From an uncultured Fibrobacter sp. (GTDB taxonomy: Bacteria; Fibrobacterota; Fibrobacteria; Fibrobacterales; Fibrobacteraceae): 64,000 bases of DNA. The first letter of the stretch is position 1; each line of letters begins with the position of its first letter. The stretch spans positions 1-64,000 of the forward strand of contig CAKUXP010000005.1 of the NCBI GenBank assembly GCA_934700345.1. The letters run 5' to 3'. The notes under the pieces are model-generated. The model was not told the DNA's origin. It saw only the letters and a list, made by a program, of their open reading frames with translations, and did not search any database. Positions 34,046 to 42,507 of this stretch are shown one piece after another. A program made the translations under genes and the position numbers.

Positions 34046-34874
34046 ATGAAAAAAAAATCAAGAATATTTATTTTTTACGCTCTGCAATAAACCAATCCTC
34101 CTTGTCCTGACCGCGTTGTCATCTTTTCTTTCCGGTTGCGCCGTTTCCTCTTCGGGAAATCTATTGGGAGAGGCGGCTGCGACAAAGTATTCGACGGATG
34201 AAAAAAAGTATCGTTTTGTGGAAGTCGGCACAACTCTTGCATCCGCAGGCGAGAACAGGTCTATATCGTCTTTGCATCATGAAGCCGGAATTGTCGGAGG
34301 CTCCATAAGCTTAAAAGCCAGCCTCGTTTCGCTAAACTATTCCCTTTGGAAGCAAAAAGGCGGCGCATTCCTTTCTATTCCGATTACAATCCCGTTTGAC
34401 ATCGGAATTCGTCCAAGCGTTCTCCAGTGGGCAGGGCCGTTCTATTTAGGCGCAGGCGTATCATTTGTCGGAGGATTTTATCTCAACGAACAGAACGACG
34501 ATTACGAACCGAAAGCAGACGATTCCTTCGGGCGTTTCGACGGTTTCATTCTCTACAATTTTGGTGGCGGAGCCCTGTTCGACATCGGGGAAAATTTCGC
34601 TTTGGGAGCCTATGCCAATTACGAGCGCATAGCTTTGAACAGCGCGGGTTCAACCGTAAGGGGATACGGATTGTATCTGGACATTCTGGACGATACCCAC
34701 GGCAAGGAAAACCTGCCTGCCTACGCCAAACGGGCTAACGTGACGACCATCGGCATAAACGCTTTCATCAAGATGAAAAATCCCCTGGGCTTCTATGCGG
34801 AATACAGCCCAGGAAAACTGATGAAGAACGACGGCTGGTGGAAATTTTGCATGGGAGCGGTTTTGCTCTATTGA
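34046..34874 (+). CDS. Barrel-like lipoprotein with reading frame broken at an A9 run
   Basis: From 34050 an open frame encodes NKPILLVLTALSSFLSGC, a good lipoprotein signal with lipobox LSGC. About 245 residues with alternating beta-strands (GGSISLKASL, YLGAGVSFVGGFYL, FALGAYANYERI) follow, suggesting an outer-membrane barrel-like domain. That frame has no ATG or GTG before the signal, only TTG 34116 inside it. The ATG at 34046 is followed by nine As and is out of frame, stopping after 14 codons. Removing one A joins ATG to the signal exactly. So the gene is off in this sequence unless slippage occurs. Phase variation, a recent mutation and a homopolymer sequencing error are all possible. 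Confidence 0.6.
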
Positions 34875-34885
34875 CATGGCGAGAA

Positions 34886-35332
34886 TCAGTCTTTAACCAA
34901 CAGATAAACTCCTGTAAAAGTTTTGACATATTTCCCGTCGAGTTCTCCGTTTAACGAACCATAGACCCAAACGGGACAATCCAGCGATAAGCCCGGACTT
35001 TTTTCTTTTTCAATCAATTCGATTTTTAGCGTATCCCCAAAGGAATGGATTCCGATAGATTTGACAACCCTTCTTAGCGTGTTAAGCTGTGAAGGAAAGA
35101 CGATGATTTCTTTATCGCCTTGCCGTTTGATAAAAACGGAATCCTGTTTGAAAAAACGTTCCCATTCCAATTCGTCATCAATGCACGCCGAAATGGAATC
35201 CAAAACAAGAAGGTTTTCATTATAGGAAAGAGATGTGTCATAATGAAAGAAATCCGTATCACTTGAATTCTTGGAACACGCCATGAATAAGAAAAAAAAC
35301 AAACAGACTATCGTAAATACATTGTTACGCAA
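34886..35332 (-). CDS. Putative lipoprotein, function unknown
   Basis: A 148-residue protein with a hydrophobic N-terminus ending in a lipobox (FLFMACSKNS). The mature part is small, acidic and unassigned. It lies 12 nt after the caspase-like gene and probably belongs to the same AT-rich three-gene group (36850 to 34886), whose base composition differs from the housekeeping genes around it. An accessory or immunity-type role is possible but not shown. Confidence 0.65.
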   Translation of the reverse strand: MRNNVFTIVCLFFFLFMACSKNSSDTDFFHYDTSLSYNENLLVLDSISACIDDELEWERFFKQDSVFIKRQGDKEIIVFPSQLNTLRRVVKSIGIHSFGDTLKIELIEKEKSPGLSLDCPVWVYGSLNGELDGKYVKTFTGVYLLVKD

Positions 35333-35344
35333 AATTTTACCTCC

Positions 35345-36190
35345 TTACTCATATTCTGGCGTCCCGAACTTCATCCATCTAGAGCCTATCCCTATATATT
35401 CTCCCTTTTTCTTAAATACAGGTTTTTGAATCGAGTTTTCAAAAGTTTCTTTCCAAGGGTCAAAGAATTTTCCATCGACATTGCCGTAACGATAAACAAT
35501 TTTAGGTTCAACTCCATAACCACCTTTTTTGTATATCCATTTATAGACTGCATTTTTATAAGCCTCCCAAATTCCTTGCTTTTCTTTAATCCAATTTGTC
35601 ACAAAATCGCGTTCTGCATAATAGGAATAATTATGGCAAGTCTTCAAATAAAGAAATCCACAGCGATGAGACTCTTTATACCATTTTGATGTCGAACTAT
35701 AACCAAGAATTGAATGTACTCCATTAAACCACGGTTCTTGATTCGATTCCCCATTCTTGAATACAAGACAAGAATTTAGCATCGTCCAATAAGTCTTTCC
35801 ACCAAAAGCTTTTTCACTAATCCCGTTTTTTTGCCAAACACGTTCTCCTTGCGGCCACATTGTTATCCTATTGACATTACCATGACCACTGTAAAAGACA
35901 AAGTTATAATCGTCAGTTTCGGTCCCTGTAAAACGCAACTTTGTAACTTGTTCATTTTCATATTGTCTTGACGAAAACATCACGTTGGGATATTTGTCCT
36001 TGAAATTATTCTTAAAAGAATTCACCAAGGTATTGGCAGTCTTTTTCGACAAGGGCAATTCTTTTTGCCAATTATTTTCATAATTGCTGATGGCAAATGT
36101 TACGATGGAAAATTTGGAAGGAACATTGGTGTCAGCAGCATTCGCCATAAAAAATGCCAACATCACAAAAAACAATATATTTTTTTTCAT
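35345..36190 (-). CDS. Secreted caspase-like (clan CD) cysteine peptidase candidate
   Basis: A 281-residue protein with a clear signal peptide (MLAFFMANAAD). Two motifs are spaced as in clan CD peptidases: a His in VFYSGHGNVNRI (about residue 105) and a Cys in WTMLNSCLVF (about 142), each after a hydrophobic strand. A short beta strand (SIVTFAISNYENNW) precedes them. This resembles the bacterial DUF6345-type and gingipain/caspase-like folds; the assignment is mine from motifs only. The following gene encodes a propeptide-like protein 9 nt upstream on the same strand, which suggests an enzyme with a separately encoded inhibitor or chaperone. AT-rich relative to neighbours. Confidence 0.55.
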   Translation of the reverse strand: MKKNILFFVMLAFFMANAADTNVPSKFSIVTFAISNYENNWQKELPLSKKTANTLVNSFKNNFKDKYPNVMFSSRQYENEQVTKLRFTGTETDDYNFVFYSGHGNVNRITMWPQGERVWQKNGISEKAFGGKTYWTMLNSCLVFKNGESNQEPWFNGVHSILGYSSTSKWYKESHRCGFLYLKTCHNYSYYAERDFVTNWIKEKQGIWEAYKNAVYKWIYKKGGYGVEPKIVYRYGNVDGKFFDPWKETFENSIQKPVFKKKGEYIGIGSRWMKFGTPEYE

Positions 36191-36199
36191 TATTTCTCC

Positions 36200-36850
36200 C
36201 TACCTGCTAACAATAGCCTTGCGAACCGGCATTAACGATGCGTCAGAAGGAATATCAAATGTCATCGGAAGACTTTCGTCCGTGTCTTTTGATGAATACT
36301 GACCGATGAAAGTAATCCCCGGAATAAGCCTTGATTTTCCCTGTTCCGTTTCCAGGCGAACTAGAGTTTGTACGGAATTATCTAAGCTACCTCGAACCGG
36401 AATACCATCCAATTTTCTATGAAGCATTACAACGCTTCCTACAATTTTTGGTTTGGCTGAATCCCTTTGTTCATATTCATAATCAACAGATGTTATTGAA
36501 CAAGAATCTGCAATATCTTTGGGTAAAATCTTTTTTATATCATCCATGGCACGTTGACGTATTTCGACATCAGGCGCAAGTGAAAATGAATATTTCATTC
36601 TATTCTTTTTGTTCAAAGTGAAACGATGAAAATCATTTATTTTTTTCACTCGAAAATTTTTTCCTGATTTAAAATTTCTGGTTCCCACAATCGTGTAGAT
36701 GTAAGAATCCTGCAAAGCAATCCTTTGAGTTTTCATCCGTACAGATTTTTCACGATTTTCCATTTGTTGATAAATTTTATCGCTTATAAGCAACTGAGCC
36801 TCAGTGGCGGAAAACAGCACTATAAAAATTAAAACATATATCTTTTTCAT
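36200..36850 (-). CDS. Exported protein resembling a peptidase propeptide (FTP-like)
   Basis: A 216-residue protein with signal peptide (VLIFIVLFSATEAQ). The segment IVGSVVMLHRKLDGIPVRGS followed by a VQTLVRLETEQGK strand looks like the end of the FTP (fungalysin/thermolysin propeptide) domain, where a GVPV-G turn precedes a hairpin. No catalytic domain follows, so a stand-alone propeptide or inhibitor is the best guess. ATG 36850 has AGGAG upstream. It sits 9 nt before the caspase-like gene, in the same AT-rich group. Confidence 0.5.
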   Translation of the reverse strand: MKKIYVLIFIVLFSATEAQLLISDKIYQQMENREKSVRMKTQRIALQDSYIYTIVGTRNFKSGKNFRVKKINDFHRFTLNKKNRMKYSFSLAPDVEIRQRAMDDIKKILPKDIADSCSITSVDYEYEQRDSAKPKIVGSVVMLHRKLDGIPVRGSLDNSVQTLVRLETEQGKSRLIPGITFIGQYSSKDTDESLPMTFDIPSDASLMPVRKAIVSR

Positions 36851-37093
36851 CCATACTCCTTTCATAACGAAGAAAATATATTATAAAATATAGAACAGGC
36901 ATTTCGCAACCAAAGAAAATCAAACATTTATTTACAAATAATCTTTCCAAACATGGGTCTTTAGCAAAAATAATTTATAACTTTTGCACATCATTTTCAA
37001 CATTTCCAAGCAATTTATCAAGGTCATTTAATCCAAAAAAGGATCCTTCAATTCCAAACAACATGCCTCTCGAAGGGAAAATGACTACATTAT

Positions 37094-37108
37094 TTGTAAA
37101 CGTTACAA
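37094..37108. promoter_or_regulatory. Inverted repeat, possible operator of pspC-like gene
   Basis: TTGTAA-ACG-TTACAA: six-base arms with a three-base spacer, 16 nt before the ATG at 37125 and overlapping the expected promoter region. It looks like a small repressor site; the protein is unknown. The rest of the gap 36851-37093 is AT-rich and shows nothing else that I can support. Confidence 0.4.
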
Positions 37109-37124
37109 TTCAAAGGATGCCCAA

Positions 37125-37310
37125 ATGAAAAAACTGACCCTTTCAAGCGAGAATACGAAAATCGCCGGTGTCTGCGGCGGCATCGGCGAATACTTTGGAA
37201 TCGACGCAACGGTCGTCCGCATTCTCTGGATTCTCGGCACGTTGCTTTCTTTCGGGACCGGGCTTCTCGCCTATCTCATCTGCTGGATGTTGATTCCTAA
37301 CGCCGACTGA
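37125..37310 (+). CDS. PspC domain small membrane protein
   Basis: A 61-residue protein made of one PspC domain: GVCGGIGEYFGIDATVVRILWIL then a long hydrophobic helix ending LICWMLIPNAD. PspC proteins respond to envelope stress and regulate phage-shock genes in Proteobacteria; small stand-alone forms are common and of unknown role. AAAGGA precedes the ATG. It overlaps the converging 208-residue gene by 14 nt. floA and nfeD-type genes in the same window also belong to envelope-stress or membrane-domain themes. Confidence 0.85.
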   Translation: MKKLTLSSENTKIAGVCGGIGEYFGIDATVVRILWILGTLLSFGTGLLAYLICWMLIPNAD

Positions 37311-37923
37311 GCGGCATCGGGAAACGCCTTTTAAACCGCGGATCTTCCAGGACTCTCGCCCAGAGGAATCCCTTCCGGGCGTTTTCCTTTGAAAACTCGA
37401 ATTTCGTCCGAACCGTCGCAGGTTTTAATTTCCGTTCGAATTCAGGTTTATCCACAGAAGCGGTGGAAGCCGAAGACGGTTCGGTTTCCGCCTTCTTTTC
37501 CGGGAAAGGCAAGCAGGTCGATTCGGCAACGCTCGGAAAGCGGTCTTCAAAAACCCTTTCGGAAGCATGTTCCTTTTCGACAGACTCGGATGGACGGGGA
37601 GAGACCAAGATAGGCTCCGGTTTTGGCAACTCTTCGGGAATCGGTTCATTGACATATTCCGATGGCGTTTCCTCGGCGGTTCCTTCGGAATCGTCCAGCG
37701 CCTTCGCCTGCTCTTCCCGAAACTTGCGGATCAAGTCCTGCAGGGAATCCGACGTTTCCGCATCCGACGGAGAATCATTCCTTTCTTCGCGTTCATCGAG
37801 ATACTCTTCGGGCGATTCATCCTCGGGCAAGGAAGGATTTTTGCTTTTGCCGACACGCTTCTTGAGCCATGCGGCGCCGACCTGGAGGGCGACAATCGCC
37901 AAAAGAATCAGGAGACTTTCCAT
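37297..37923 (-). CDS. Membrane-anchored acidic protein next to floA
   Basis: A 208-residue protein: one N-terminal membrane helix (LLILLAIVALQVGAAWL), a long disordered Asp/Glu/Ser/Pro-rich middle, and a conserved-looking C-terminal end (KENARKGFLWARVLEDPRFKRR). Comparable short end motifs occur in proteins adjacent to membrane genes in other phyla, where they carry a 'leALVwseIL' pattern; the resemblance here is loose. It follows floA by 15 nt on the same strand, so it is probably a FloA-associated scaffold protein. Function unknown. Confidence 0.6.
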   Translation of the reverse strand: MESLLILLAIVALQVGAAWLKKRVGKSKNPSLPEDESPEEYLDEREERNDSPSDAETSDSLQDLIRKFREEQAKALDDSEGTAEETPSEYVNEPIPEELPKPEPILVSPRPSESVEKEHASERVFEDRFPSVAESTCLPFPEKKAETEPSSASTASVDKPEFERKLKPATVRTKFEFSKENARKGFLWARVLEDPRFKRRFPMPLSRR

Positions 37924-37938
37924 AAGGATCGCTGCGGA

Positions 37939-38928
37939 TTAGGTGTTCGGCTGGTGAGGCTCTTGACTTTCACCGAGACCTAGCTGCGAACGCATCTGCG
38001 TATCGGCCTGGATGTTCTTCATGTTGTAATAGTCCATCACGCCAAGATGCCCGGAACGGAGAGCGTCCGCCATCGCCATCGGGACCTGCGCTTCGCTTTC
38101 CACGAGTTTCGCACGCATTTCCATGACCTTCGCCTTCATTTCCTGTTCGGCGGCAAAAGCCATCGCGCGGCGTTCTTCCGCCTTCGCCTGGGCAATTTTT
38201 TTGTCGGCCTCGGCGCGATCCGTTTCCAAAATCGCACCGATGTTCTGTCCGACATCGACATCGGCAATGTCAATCGAAAGAATTTCAAACGCGGTCCCGG
38301 CGTCAAGTCCCGAAGCGAGAACCTTCTTCGAAATCATGTTCGGATTTTCCAGCACGTCCTTGTGGCTTTTGGCGCTTCCGATCGAAGAGACGATTCCCTC
38401 GCCGACACGGGCGACGACCGTTTCCTCGCCAGCACCGCCGACGAGCTTCTGGATGCTCGCGCGAACCGTGATACGGGTCACCGCATGAAGCTGGATACCG
38501 TCGAGCGCCACGGCACTCACGCGCGGCGTTTCAATCACTTTCGGGTTCACGGACATCTGGACCGCTTCGAGGACGTTTCGACCGGCAAGGTCTATCGCCG
38601 CCGCCTGCTTGAAGTCCAGCTTGATATTCGCCTTGTTCGCAGCGATCAGCGCCTGGACTACGCGGATGACGTTTCCGCCCGACATAAAATGCGCTTCGAG
38701 AAGATTCGTATCGACGGGCATCCCCGCCTTGCAGCTGAGAATCCGGGAATCCACGATGACCTTGGGCGGCACCTTGCGAAGCCGCATCCCGATCAGCTGG
38801 AACATGCTCACGCCCGCCTTGGAAAACAGCGCCTGTAGCCAGAGACTGAAAAACTTCGCGATAAACGCAAGCAGGATAATCGCGACAATGACCGCCACAA
38901 AAATTGCGGCAACAAAAATCATACTCAT
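37939..38928 (-). CDS. floA: Flotillin-like protein FloA
   Basis: A 329-residue membrane-domain organiser: one N-terminal hairpin or helix, an SPFH-like region (GMRLRKVPPKVIVDSRI, ... DIADVDVGQNIGAILETDRAEADKKIAQAKAEERRAMA) and a coiled-coil Ala/Glu repeat region. It matches the UPF0365/FloA family end to end. In Bacillus FloA and FloT organise functional membrane microdomains and work with NfeD proteins. The NfeD protease gene in this window is not adjacent. The minus-strand operon continues with the 208-residue protein. Confidence 0.93.
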   Translation of the reverse strand: MSMIFVAAIFVAVIVAIILLAFIAKFFSLWLQALFSKAGVSMFQLIGMRLRKVPPKVIVDSRILSCKAGMPVDTNLLEAHFMSGGNVIRVVQALIAANKANIKLDFKQAAAIDLAGRNVLEAVQMSVNPKVIETPRVSAVALDGIQLHAVTRITVRASIQKLVGGAGEETVVARVGEGIVSSIGSAKSHKDVLENPNMISKKVLASGLDAGTAFEILSIDIADVDVGQNIGAILETDRAEADKKIAQAKAEERRAMAFAAEQEMKAKVMEMRAKLVESEAQVPMAMADALRSGHLGVMDYYNMKNIQADTQMRSQLGLGESQEPHQPNT

Positions 38929-38970
38929 AGGTACCTCAAACGGTTAAAGTCCTTTCCAATTTATACAAAA

Positions 38971-39903
38971 TTATTTCAAAGCGGATTTAAAATAGGCGAT
39001 TGTTTTTTCGAGGCCTTCATCCAGTTCGACCGAAGGTTCCCAGCCGGAAAGTGCCATCTTCGCCCGGGAAATATCGGGTTTCCGCTTTTTCGGATCGTCC
39101 CCGGGCAGGCTTAGGAATGAAATTTTGCTTTTGCTGTGCGTCAGCGAGATAACCTTTTCCGCGAGTTCGAGCATGGTAAATTCATGCGGGTTTCCGATGT
39201 TCACCGGTCCGATGCAATCGTCCTGGTCCATCATGCGGACAAGCGCCTCGACTAAATCCGAAACGTAGCAGAAGCTGCGCGTCTGTTCCCCCGAACCGTA
39301 AATGGTGATATCTTCACCCCGAAGAGCCTGCACAATGAAATTGCTCACCACGCGTCCATCGTTCGAAAGCATCCTCGGGCCGTAAGTGTTGAAAATCCGC
39401 ACAATCCGGATATCGACATGATTCTGCCGGTGATAGTCCATGAAGAGCGTTTCCGCGACGCGCTTCCCCTCGTCATAGCAGCTGCGGATGCCTATCGGGT
39501 TGACGTTTCCCCAATAGCCTTCCGTCTGCGGGTGCACATCCGGATCGCCATAGACTTCGCTCGTCGAAGCCTGTAAAATCCGCGCGTGGACGCGTTTTGC
39601 GAGGCCTAGCATATTGATAGCGCCCATAACACTGGTCTTGATTGTCTTGACCGGATTGAACTGGTAATGGATGGGACTTGCCGGACACGCCAGATTGAAA
39701 ATGCGATCCACTTCGAGAAGAATCGGTTCCGTGACATCGTGGCGGACCAGTTCGAAGTTGGAATTTCCGCGCAAACTTTCCACGTTTACCCGGCGACCTG
39801 TAAAGAAGTTGTCGAGGCAGATGACTTCGTGGCCGTCTGCGAGAAGACGTTCGCACAGATGACTTCCCAAAAAGCCGGCTCCGCCGGTAACCAAGCAACG
39901 CAT
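38971..39903 (-). CDS. UDP-glucuronate decarboxylase (UDP-xylose synthase)
   Basis: Extended short-chain dehydrogenase (310 aa) that converts UDP-glucuronate to UDP-xylose. Motifs: GGAGFLGSHLCERLL, DNFFTGRRVN, NLACPASPIHYQ (characteristic of UXS), STSEVYGDP, the catalytic YxxxK in SCYDEGKRVAE, and RIFNTYGPRM. ATG 39903 is the start of homology; the frame is open far upstream without similarity. A terminator lies upstream at 39934, so it has its own promoter. It probably supplies sugar nucleotide for the exopolysaccharide genes at 42507 and 45318. Confidence 0.93.
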   Translation of the reverse strand: MRCLVTGGAGFLGSHLCERLLADGHEVICLDNFFTGRRVNVESLRGNSNFELVRHDVTEPILLEVDRIFNLACPASPIHYQFNPVKTIKTSVMGAINMLGLAKRVHARILQASTSEVYGDPDVHPQTEGYWGNVNPIGIRSCYDEGKRVAETLFMDYHRQNHVDIRIVRIFNTYGPRMLSNDGRVVSNFIVQALRGEDITIYGSGEQTRSFCYVSDLVEALVRMMDQDDCIGPVNIGNPHEFTMLELAEKVISLTHSKSKISFLSLPGDDPKKRKPDISRAKMALSGWEPSVELDEGLEKTIAYFKSALK

Positions 39904-39933
39904 AGAAACTCCGATTTTTAGTTCCCTATATAG

Positions 39934-39965
39934 AAAAAAAGACCCGCCGGAAAGCGGACCTTTTT
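39934..39965 (-). terminator. Terminator of the outer-membrane protein gene
   Basis: GGTCCGC ... GCGGGTC stem (with two wobble pairs) followed by seven Ts on the minus strand and five on the plus strand. It ends the 39989 gene 24 nt after its stop. Confidence 0.75.
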
Positions 39966-39988
39966 GCGCAAGACCGAAGTTTTGGCGC

Positions 39989-40711
39989 TTAGAAATTGAT
40001 GTCGAGAGCGGCGTTGATTTCCTGGGAATCGCCGAAATCGCCACGGCTGATGACGAGGTTCGCCTTGACGGAAAGCATCGCATTGATGTCGTAGCCGGCA
40101 CCGACCCAGAAAGAGATTCCATTGTCGCCCGAACCGTTTGTCTTGTGACCTTTAACCTGATTATCCGAGAGCTGCTGGTCATATTCCAAGCCCACCCACG
40201 GTGTGAGACCGATCGAAGCAATCGTGTAATCGAGTTCCGCCTGGAGAGTCATCATCAAGCCCTCTTCAAGATCTTCGTCTTCAAACTTCCAGTCAAAGCC
40301 GAGTTCGGAACCGAGAGCGAGATTCGGCATGAATTCCTGCGTGTACTGGATGGCGAAATAAAGTCCAAACGGATCATACGGGGCAACATCTTCCGAGTTC
40401 AGCGGAAGAGCGACATCGACCGCCGCGATGAGCATCGGCATGAACTGGTAGCGGGCGCCGAGAGTCATTGCGGTAAAGCCGTCGGCGTCACCGAACTGGT
40501 AACCAATTCCCATAATGGCAAGTTCGAGGTTCGGGATAACGACATATTCGCCCTTCAAGCCCAAAGCGGTCGTGGACCAGCCGTCGCCCCACTGGTGGGC
40601 AAGCCCGACTTCGACCTGTCCCTTGCCGGCTTCGCCGACCGGGAAGTAATTGTAAGTAGCGAAGCTGCTCGATGCGACGACAGCCAAAGCCAATACGATT
40701 TTCTTAAGCAT
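39989..40711 (-). CDS. Outer-membrane beta-barrel protein
   Basis: A 240-residue protein with a clear signal peptide (LALAVVASSSFATYN) and about ten amphipathic strands with aromatic ends (YVVIPNLELAIMGIGYQF, ISFWVGAGYDINAMLSVKANLVISRG). It finishes in ALDINF, the usual barrel C-terminal Phe. No specific family. The ATG at 40711 has GGAG, and CTTGCT (40744-40749 read on minus) can pair with AGCAAG next to it, so the ribosome site could be partly masked. Own promoter and terminator are likely. Confidence 0.8.
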   Translation of the reverse strand: MLKKIVLALAVVASSSFATYNYFPVGEAGKGQVEVGLAHQWGDGWSTTALGLKGEYVVIPNLELAIMGIGYQFGDADGFTAMTLGARYQFMPMLIAAVDVALPLNSEDVAPYDPFGLYFAIQYTQEFMPNLALGSELGFDWKFEDEDLEEGLMMTLQAELDYTIASIGLTPWVGLEYDQQLSDNQVKGHKTNGSGDNGISFWVGAGYDINAMLSVKANLVISRGDFGDSQEINAALDINF

Positions 40712-40789
40712 ATTTGTCTCCTTGCTGTAAAAAAAATCCAACAAGCAAGATAAAAATTTCTTTACATTCGTCAAGGTCAGAATAGAAAT

Positions 40790-41644
40790 TTATTCTTCTA
40801 AATCTCTTTCAATCGTTTCTGCCGCCAGATTTCCGCGGAGCGCCACCAGCCGGACACCGTCGAGCGTCAAATAGGGATCGTATGTGTCGATGACGCTTGT
40901 ATGTCCCACGACGGTTCTGCCCCAACCACCCGTCGCAAAGACCGGGACGCGCTTTTTTCCCATTTCCTTCTTGATCTTTTCCACGAGCGTTTCGAGTTCC
41001 GCCATGAATCCGAACAAGAGCCCCGCGCGGATGGCGTCGTCCGTATTGTTCGCGATGAGTCTTTCCGGCCACTTGATGCTCACGGGGAGAAGCCGCGCCG
41101 CCTTTTCGGTCAAGACGTCCAGGCTTGCGCTGATACCCGGGATGATGATTCCTCCGGCAAAGCCTCCGTCCTTCATTACGTCAAAGGTTGTCGCCGTTCC
41201 CATATCGATGACAATCGCATCCGAAAATCCGCGTTCCCTGAGGGCGATGACGTTGCAGAGACGGTCTGCACCGAGCGTTCCAGGATTCGGGTAGGCGATT
41301 GGGCAATCCAGGCAGTTCCTAGAACTGACAACCTGTACAGGCCGCTTGATAAAAGTCTGCAATGCCTTGACCCAGGTCCGCTCGAGTACGGGAACGACCG
41401 TCGAAAGCCCAACATGCGTGATGGATTCGATGGGAATTTCCGAGAACCGGATAAGCCCGCTGACCCGGTTCATCAACTCGTCGGATGTCGTCTCCTTGCG
41501 CGTCGTAAGTCGCCAGTGATCGACGACCTTGTCGCCCTTGAAAATGCCGAGAACCGTGTGCGAATTTCCCACATCGACTGCAAACGTAAAAGGCTCCCGT
41601 CCGCGCACCGGCTTTCTCGATCCCAATTTTCGGATACGCGGCAT
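40790..41644 (-). CDS. coaX: Type III pantothenate kinase
   Basis: First step of coenzyme A synthesis: phosphorylation of pantothenate. A 284-residue ASKHA-fold kinase with DVGNSHTVLG (phosphate 1), LGADRLCN, DMGTATTFDV and ATGGWGR motifs. An N-terminal extension of about 18 basic residues precedes the core. The ATG overlaps the nadC stop by one base (TGATG), so expression is coupled; co-location of NAD and CoA synthesis is plausible coordination of cofactors. It is the last gene before the barrel protein. Confidence 0.93.
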   Translation of the reverse strand: MPRIRKLGSRKPVRGREPFTFAVDVGNSHTVLGIFKGDKVVDHWRLTTRKETTSDELMNRVSGLIRFSEIPIESITHVGLSTVVPVLERTWVKALQTFIKRPVQVVSSRNCLDCPIAYPNPGTLGADRLCNVIALRERGFSDAIVIDMGTATTFDVMKDGGFAGGIIIPGISASLDVLTEKAARLLPVSIKWPERLIANNTDDAIRAGLLFGFMAELETLVEKIKKEMGKKRVPVFATGGWGRTVVGHTSVIDTYDPYLTLDGVRLVALRGNLAAETIERDLEE

Positions 41645-42507
41645 CAGATTCTCATCGAAATGTCCAGAGCCTTGACGCTGTGCGTCAAAGCGCCGACCGA
41701 AATGTAGTCCAATCCGAGCGTCGCGATTTCCTTCGCCCGTTCGAGCGTCATGTTGCCCGAACCTTCCACCAGAACCTTATCTCCGCTTTCCCGGATAATC
41801 TTTAGGGCTTCCGCCATCATCGCATTGGACATGTTGTCGAGCATGATGACATCGACGCCCTTGTTCAGAAGCTTTTTCAGCTCGTCGAGATTTTCGACTT
41901 CCATCTCGACCATCAAGTTCCGGTCATTGTGCTTCTTGACCACGGAAAGCGCTTCGAGAACGCCACCGCATGCCGCAATATGGTTGTCCTTCACGAGGAC
42001 CATGTCGAAAAGCCCCATCCGATGGTTGCTGCCTCCGCCGACGCGAACCGCGTATTTTTGCAGCGTGCGGAACCCGGGGACAGTCTTTCGGGTATCGAGG
42101 ACCTTCGTATGGCCAGCCTTCAAGACTTCCTGGAACCTGTGAGCGACCGTCGCCACGCCGGAAAGCTGCTGGATAAAATTCAAGAGCGTCCGTTCCCCCG
42201 TCAAAAGCTCCCGCGTCGTCCCGTCCAGTTCGGCAATCAGGTCACCGTTCTTTACCACGTCACCGTCATGCTTGTAAAGCTTGACTTTCACGTCCGCCTG
42301 GAGTTCCCGAAAGACCAAATCGATAATCGGAAGCCCCGCTAGAACGCCATCTTCCTTGGCGATAAGGCGTGCGTGTTCCGACTGGTTTTCCGGAATCGTC
42401 CAGAGGCTTGTCACGTCGCCCGTTCGAACATCCTCCTTGAGCGCAAGGCGGATCAAGGTCAAAGCGTCTTCTACCGGAAACACCGGCATAGAATTGTCAC
42501 CGTACAT
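41644..42507 (-). CDS. nadC: Nicotinate-nucleotide pyrophosphorylase (quinolinate PRT)
   Basis: Makes nicotinate mononucleotide from quinolinate and PRPP in de novo NAD synthesis. 287 residues; conserved LDTRKTVPGFR, KYAVRVGGGSNHRMGL, DMVLVKDNHI, EVEVENLDEL, MLDNMS and VEGSGNMTLERA. The ATG overlaps the stop of the upstream sugar-transferase gene as TAATG, an extreme form of coupling with an exopolysaccharide enzyme. nadA and nadB are not in the window. Confidence 0.95.
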   Translation of the reverse strand: MYGDNSMPVFPVEDALTLIRLALKEDVRTGDVTSLWTIPENQSEHARLIAKEDGVLAGLPIIDLVFRELQADVKVKLYKHDGDVVKNGDLIAELDGTTRELLTGERTLLNFIQQLSGVATVAHRFQEVLKAGHTKVLDTRKTVPGFRTLQKYAVRVGGGSNHRMGLFDMVLVKDNHIAACGGVLEALSVVKKHNDRNLMVEMEVENLDELKKLLNKGVDVIMLDNMSNAMMAEALKIIRESGDKVLVEGSGNMTLERAKEIATLGLDYISVGALTHSVKALDISMRI

